Positions 21,505 to 23,278 of a stretch of DNA of 23,278 nucleotides are shown piece after piece. The notes under the pieces are model-generated. The model was not told the origin of the DNA and made no database searches. It worked only from the letters and a program-made list of their open reading frames with translations. This DNA comes from an uncultured Eubacteriales bacterium. GTDB taxonomy: Bacteria > Bacillota > Clostridia > Oscillospirales > CAG-272. Position 1 is the first letter of the stretch. Every line of letters starts with the position of its first letter. The translations under genes were made by a program, and so were the position numbers. The stretch lies in assembly GCA_900549725.1 (NCBI GenBank), contig URPL01000025.1:1-23278 (forward strand), read 5' to 3'.

Positions 21505-22022
21505 ATGGATTTATCAGAGAAAATGCTGAAGAGCTACGAGTGCTATTTCCGGCAACTGATGAATTGGTGAAGGCAGCAGAATCGGCAATGGGAGTCGAAC
21601 TTGGACCACAATTGAGGAAATATGTAATGCGGTATGGATTGATTCTTTATGATGGCTACGAAGTTTACAGCATGAATAGCCGTGCAGGCATCTCGTCAAA
21701 TATGATTGTCGAAACTATTAAAATGCATAAGACAGATCAAAATACGCGGGATTTGATTGTTATCGACTATGACGAAGAAGTCGGAGGTATTTTTGTTGAT
21801 TCCAATGACAATGTGTATAATTTTTTCCCCGGTGAAAAAAGAAGAAGATGCAACATTAAATTTAGCGATTATGTTTTTGAGACACTTGAAGAATGCCGAT
21901 TGGAAAGGATCCGTAACAGGACATATGCGCTTTTTTGGAAATATATTGAGGAAAAGTCATTGTTTCCATTAGATAAAACTTGCCCTTCACAATCACAGAT
22001 AAGCGAGGCAAGTGATACTCTG
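21492..22022 (+). pseudogene. Second SUKH immunity gene, truncated at the junction with topA
   Basis: It starts at an ATG with AAAGGAG (21476-21482) 9 nt upstream, lying in the end of the orphan nuclease fragment. The first domain (residues 1-~140) includes MGVELGPQLRKYVMRYGLIL, NMIVETIKMHKTDQNTRDLI and GIFVDSNDNVYNFF, paralogous to the double-SUKH protein upstream (shared L/FGPQLR-x-Y, ETIKM, D-S-x-DNVY). A second domain begins near residue 150 and stops being SUKH-like after about residue 177 (SEASDTLKM). Beyond 22022 the same frame runs open to 22724, but that part is the complement of topA and is meaningless as protein. It would be the immunity partner of the lost orphan toxin. Confidence 0.75.
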
Positions 22023-23278
22023 AAAATGCTGTTCGGCTTTGATCGCTTCACTGGGGAGCTGTTGATTTTCAATGAGAGCGGGCAGCAGACTGTCGCTTTC
22101 ATCGCCGTCGCCGTCTTCATAGACCGTCAGATAGCCGTTGAAGCGCAGATGGCTTCCGGCGGCTTTGAAGCGGTAGCCGGAGCAGTCCAGATCCGCTTGC
22201 ACGGTGTCGAATTTGGCAGAGGCCATCTGGCTTGCCACGAACCGTGCCCAGATCAGCTTGTAGAGTTTATACTGATCGGCGGAGAGAACGCTTTTGACGG
22301 CATCGGGATGCAGAGAGGGATTGACCGGACGGATGGCCTCATGCGCATCCTGAGCGCCCGATTTGGTTTTGTATATTCTGCGGCTGTCGGGGAGGTACTC
22401 CTTCCCCATGCTCTCGGTGATATAGGAAACGGTGGCGGCGTATGCCTCGTCCGAAACACGGACCGAATCGGTACGCATATAGGTTATAAGACCCTGTACT
22501 CCGCCGTTTTCATGACCGAGGTTCACGCCCTCGTAAAGCTCCTGGGCAACGCGCATTGTGCGCTGAGACTGGAAATTGAGCTTTTTGGACGCCTCCTGCT
22601 GGAGTGTAGACGTGATAAACGGCGGTGCCGGCGACTTTGTACGGTTTCCCTTTTTGATTTCGGTGCAGACGAACTTTTTGCCGAAGCAGTCTTCCTTTAT
22701 TCTTACGGCTTCGCTTTCAGCTGAAAGCTCGTTCTTATCCTTCGATCCGGCTTCACCGTAATAGTGAGCCGTAAAATCACGCCCGTCGGAAGTGAGAACG
22801 GCATCGACCGTCCAATACTCGCGGGGAAGGAACGCGCGTATCTCATCCTCGCGCTCAACGATTATCTTCGTTGCGATCGACTGGACACGTCCAGCGGAAA
22901 GACCGCTCTTCACTGTCTTCCAAAGGAACGGGCTTAGCTTATATCCGACGATTCTGTCGAGTATACGCCTTGTCTGCTGAGCGTTGACGAGATCGATATC
23001 GATCTTTCTCGGCGATTTGATCGATTCTTTGATCGCGCTTTTCGTAATTTCATTAAATGTGATTCTTTTTATTTTATCCTCGGGAAGTCCGAGTGCGGCG
23101 GCAAGATGCCACGATATCGCCTCTCCTTCCCGGTCAAGGTCCGTTGCAAGGTAGATGCGGTCGGCGTTCTTCGCTTCCTTTTTGAGTTCTCTTATAAGCT
23201 CGCCTTTTCCGCGTATATTTATATAATGCGGTTCAAAACCGTGCTCTATATCTATTCCGAGAGTTGACTTGGGCAAGT
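21993..23278 (-). CDS. topA: DNA topoisomerase I (topA), partial at both ends
   Basis: Type IA topoisomerase that relaxes negative supercoils. The frame enters from the right edge inside the Toprim domain (LPKSTLGIDIEHGFEPHYIN; IYLATDLDREGEAISWHLAA with the D-x-D-x-x-x-E motif). It continues through ITFNEITKSAI, AQQTRRILDRIVGYKLSPFL and GLSAGRVQSIATKII to the active-site segment GLITYMRTDS (catalytic Tyr) and AHEAIRPVN. It proceeds to IKAEQHF, where homologues go on T-Q-P-P-P-R-Y. Here it breaks at about 22023, followed by nine unrelated residues and a stop at 21993-21995. The C-terminal third and zinc fingers are missing. Strand and function differ from everything else in the window, so it is chromosomal sequence joined to the phage block. 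Confidence 0.9.
   Translation of the reverse strand, partial: LPKSTLGIDIEHGFEPHYINIRGKGELIRELKKEAKNADRIYLATDLDREGEAISWHLAAALGLPEDKIKRITFNEITKSAIKESIKSPRKIDIDLVNAQQTRRILDRIVGYKLSPFLWKTVKSGLSAGRVQSIATKIIVEREDEIRAFLPREYWTVDAVLTSDGRDFTAHYYGEAGSKDKNELSAESEAVRIKEDCFGKKFVCTEIKKGNRTKSPAPPFITSTLQQEASKKLNFQSQRTMRVAQELYEGVNLGHENGGVQGLITYMRTDSVRVSDEAYAATVSYITESMGKEYLPDSRRIYKTKSGAQDAHEAIRPVNPSLHPDAVKSVLSADQYKLYKLIWARFVASQMASAKFDTVQADLDCSGYRFKAAGSHLRFNGYLTVYEDGDGDESDSLLPALIENQQLPSEAIKAEQHFQSITCLAYL
22015..22030. other. Breakpoint between SUKH gene and topA
   Basis: To the left the + strand encodes the second domain of an immunity protein; to the right the - strand encodes topA up to the conserved EQHF. 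Both reading frames lose homology within a few bases of 22022. No inverted repeat, target duplication, integrase-type core or tRNA is seen at the point. Confidence 0.8.

Larger units (their letters stand above)
1..22022 (+). mobile_element. Phage/prophage late region (packaging, head, tail, lysis, toxin-immunity)
   Basis: All credible genes from the left edge to about 22,022 lie on the + strand, closely packed or overlapping (ATGA junctions at 1569, 8821 and 13099), in the order regulator, terminase, portal, scaffold, capsid, connector, fibres, lysis, tail, ejection protein, toxin/immunity. No integrase, repressor, replication gene or att site is visible, so lysogeny cannot be shown from this window. 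A tape measure, tail tube and sheath are absent, which suggests a podovirus-like particle. The right boundary is set only by the change to chromosomal topA sequence; the left boundary is open. Confidence 0.85.

Noticed and set aside
22023..22724. C-terminal 230 residues of the + strand frame continuing from the second SUKH gene
   Set aside because: This stretch is the complement of conserved topA sequence, so the open frame is accidental.
1..23278. tRNA genes, CRISPR arrays, insertion sequences, integrase or att direct repeats
   Set aside because: None seen on reading both strands; the window ends share no obvious terminal repeat that would indicate a circular or att-flanked element.

Overview
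The window is a block of phage virion and lysis genes from a temperate or cryptic phage of a Clostridia-like Firmicute. The support is a PBSX-type terminase, an SPP1-type holin, an XhlA-like protein, Gram-positive Shine-Dalgarno sequences (AAAGGAG) before most genes, and gene families I recognise from clostridial prophages. Positions 1 to about 22,020 are all on the + strand and phage-like. The last ~1.25 kb, on the - strand, is part of a chromosomal DNA topoisomerase I gene (topA) that runs off the right edge. I see no integrase, repressor, replication gene, tRNA, CRISPR array or insertion sequence.

Layout: (i) 1-957, two small genes, the second possibly a late-gene activator, with a promoter-like element (17-bp box, 14-bp spacer, TATGAT) that recurs exactly upstream of the terminase genes. 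(ii) 958-8011, packaging and head: terminase small subunit, Cys-rich protein, terminase large subunit, portal with a zinc-ribbon insert, 41-aa microprotein, scaffold, decoration-like protein, major capsid protein, then a terminator hairpin. (iii) 8102-12076, connector-like protein, a very Ala-rich basic protein with three 43-aa repeats, and two fibre-like proteins. (iv) 12069-13696, lysis genes: amidase, holin, XhlA-like protein, and a small unknown protein. (v) 13711-16117, a propeller-like tail protein and a clostridial-phage virion protein, closed by a strong terminator. There is no tape measure, tube or sheath gene, so this looks like a short-tailed (podovirus-like) virion.

(vi) 16195-20424 encodes one very large, probably virion-internal (ejected) protein of about 1,409 codons, interrupted by a single in-frame TAA at codon 371. 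Its C-terminal part carries a PBECR-like phage RNase-fold domain and then, at the tip, an LHH (HNH/EndoVII-fold) toxin nuclease domain. (vii) 20433-22020 is AT-richer and reads like the tail of a polymorphic-toxin locus: a double-SUKH immunity protein, an orphan C-terminal scrap of a second LHH nuclease, and a second SUKH immunity gene. That second gene is cut in mid-domain where the topA fragment begins.

The most interesting content is (vi)-(vii): a phage structural/ejection protein armed with a bacterial-type toxin tip and followed by an immunity array with a displaced toxin remnant. The abrupt fusion of the SUKH gene to topA at about 22,022 could be a real rearrangement or an assembly chimera, and should be tested first.
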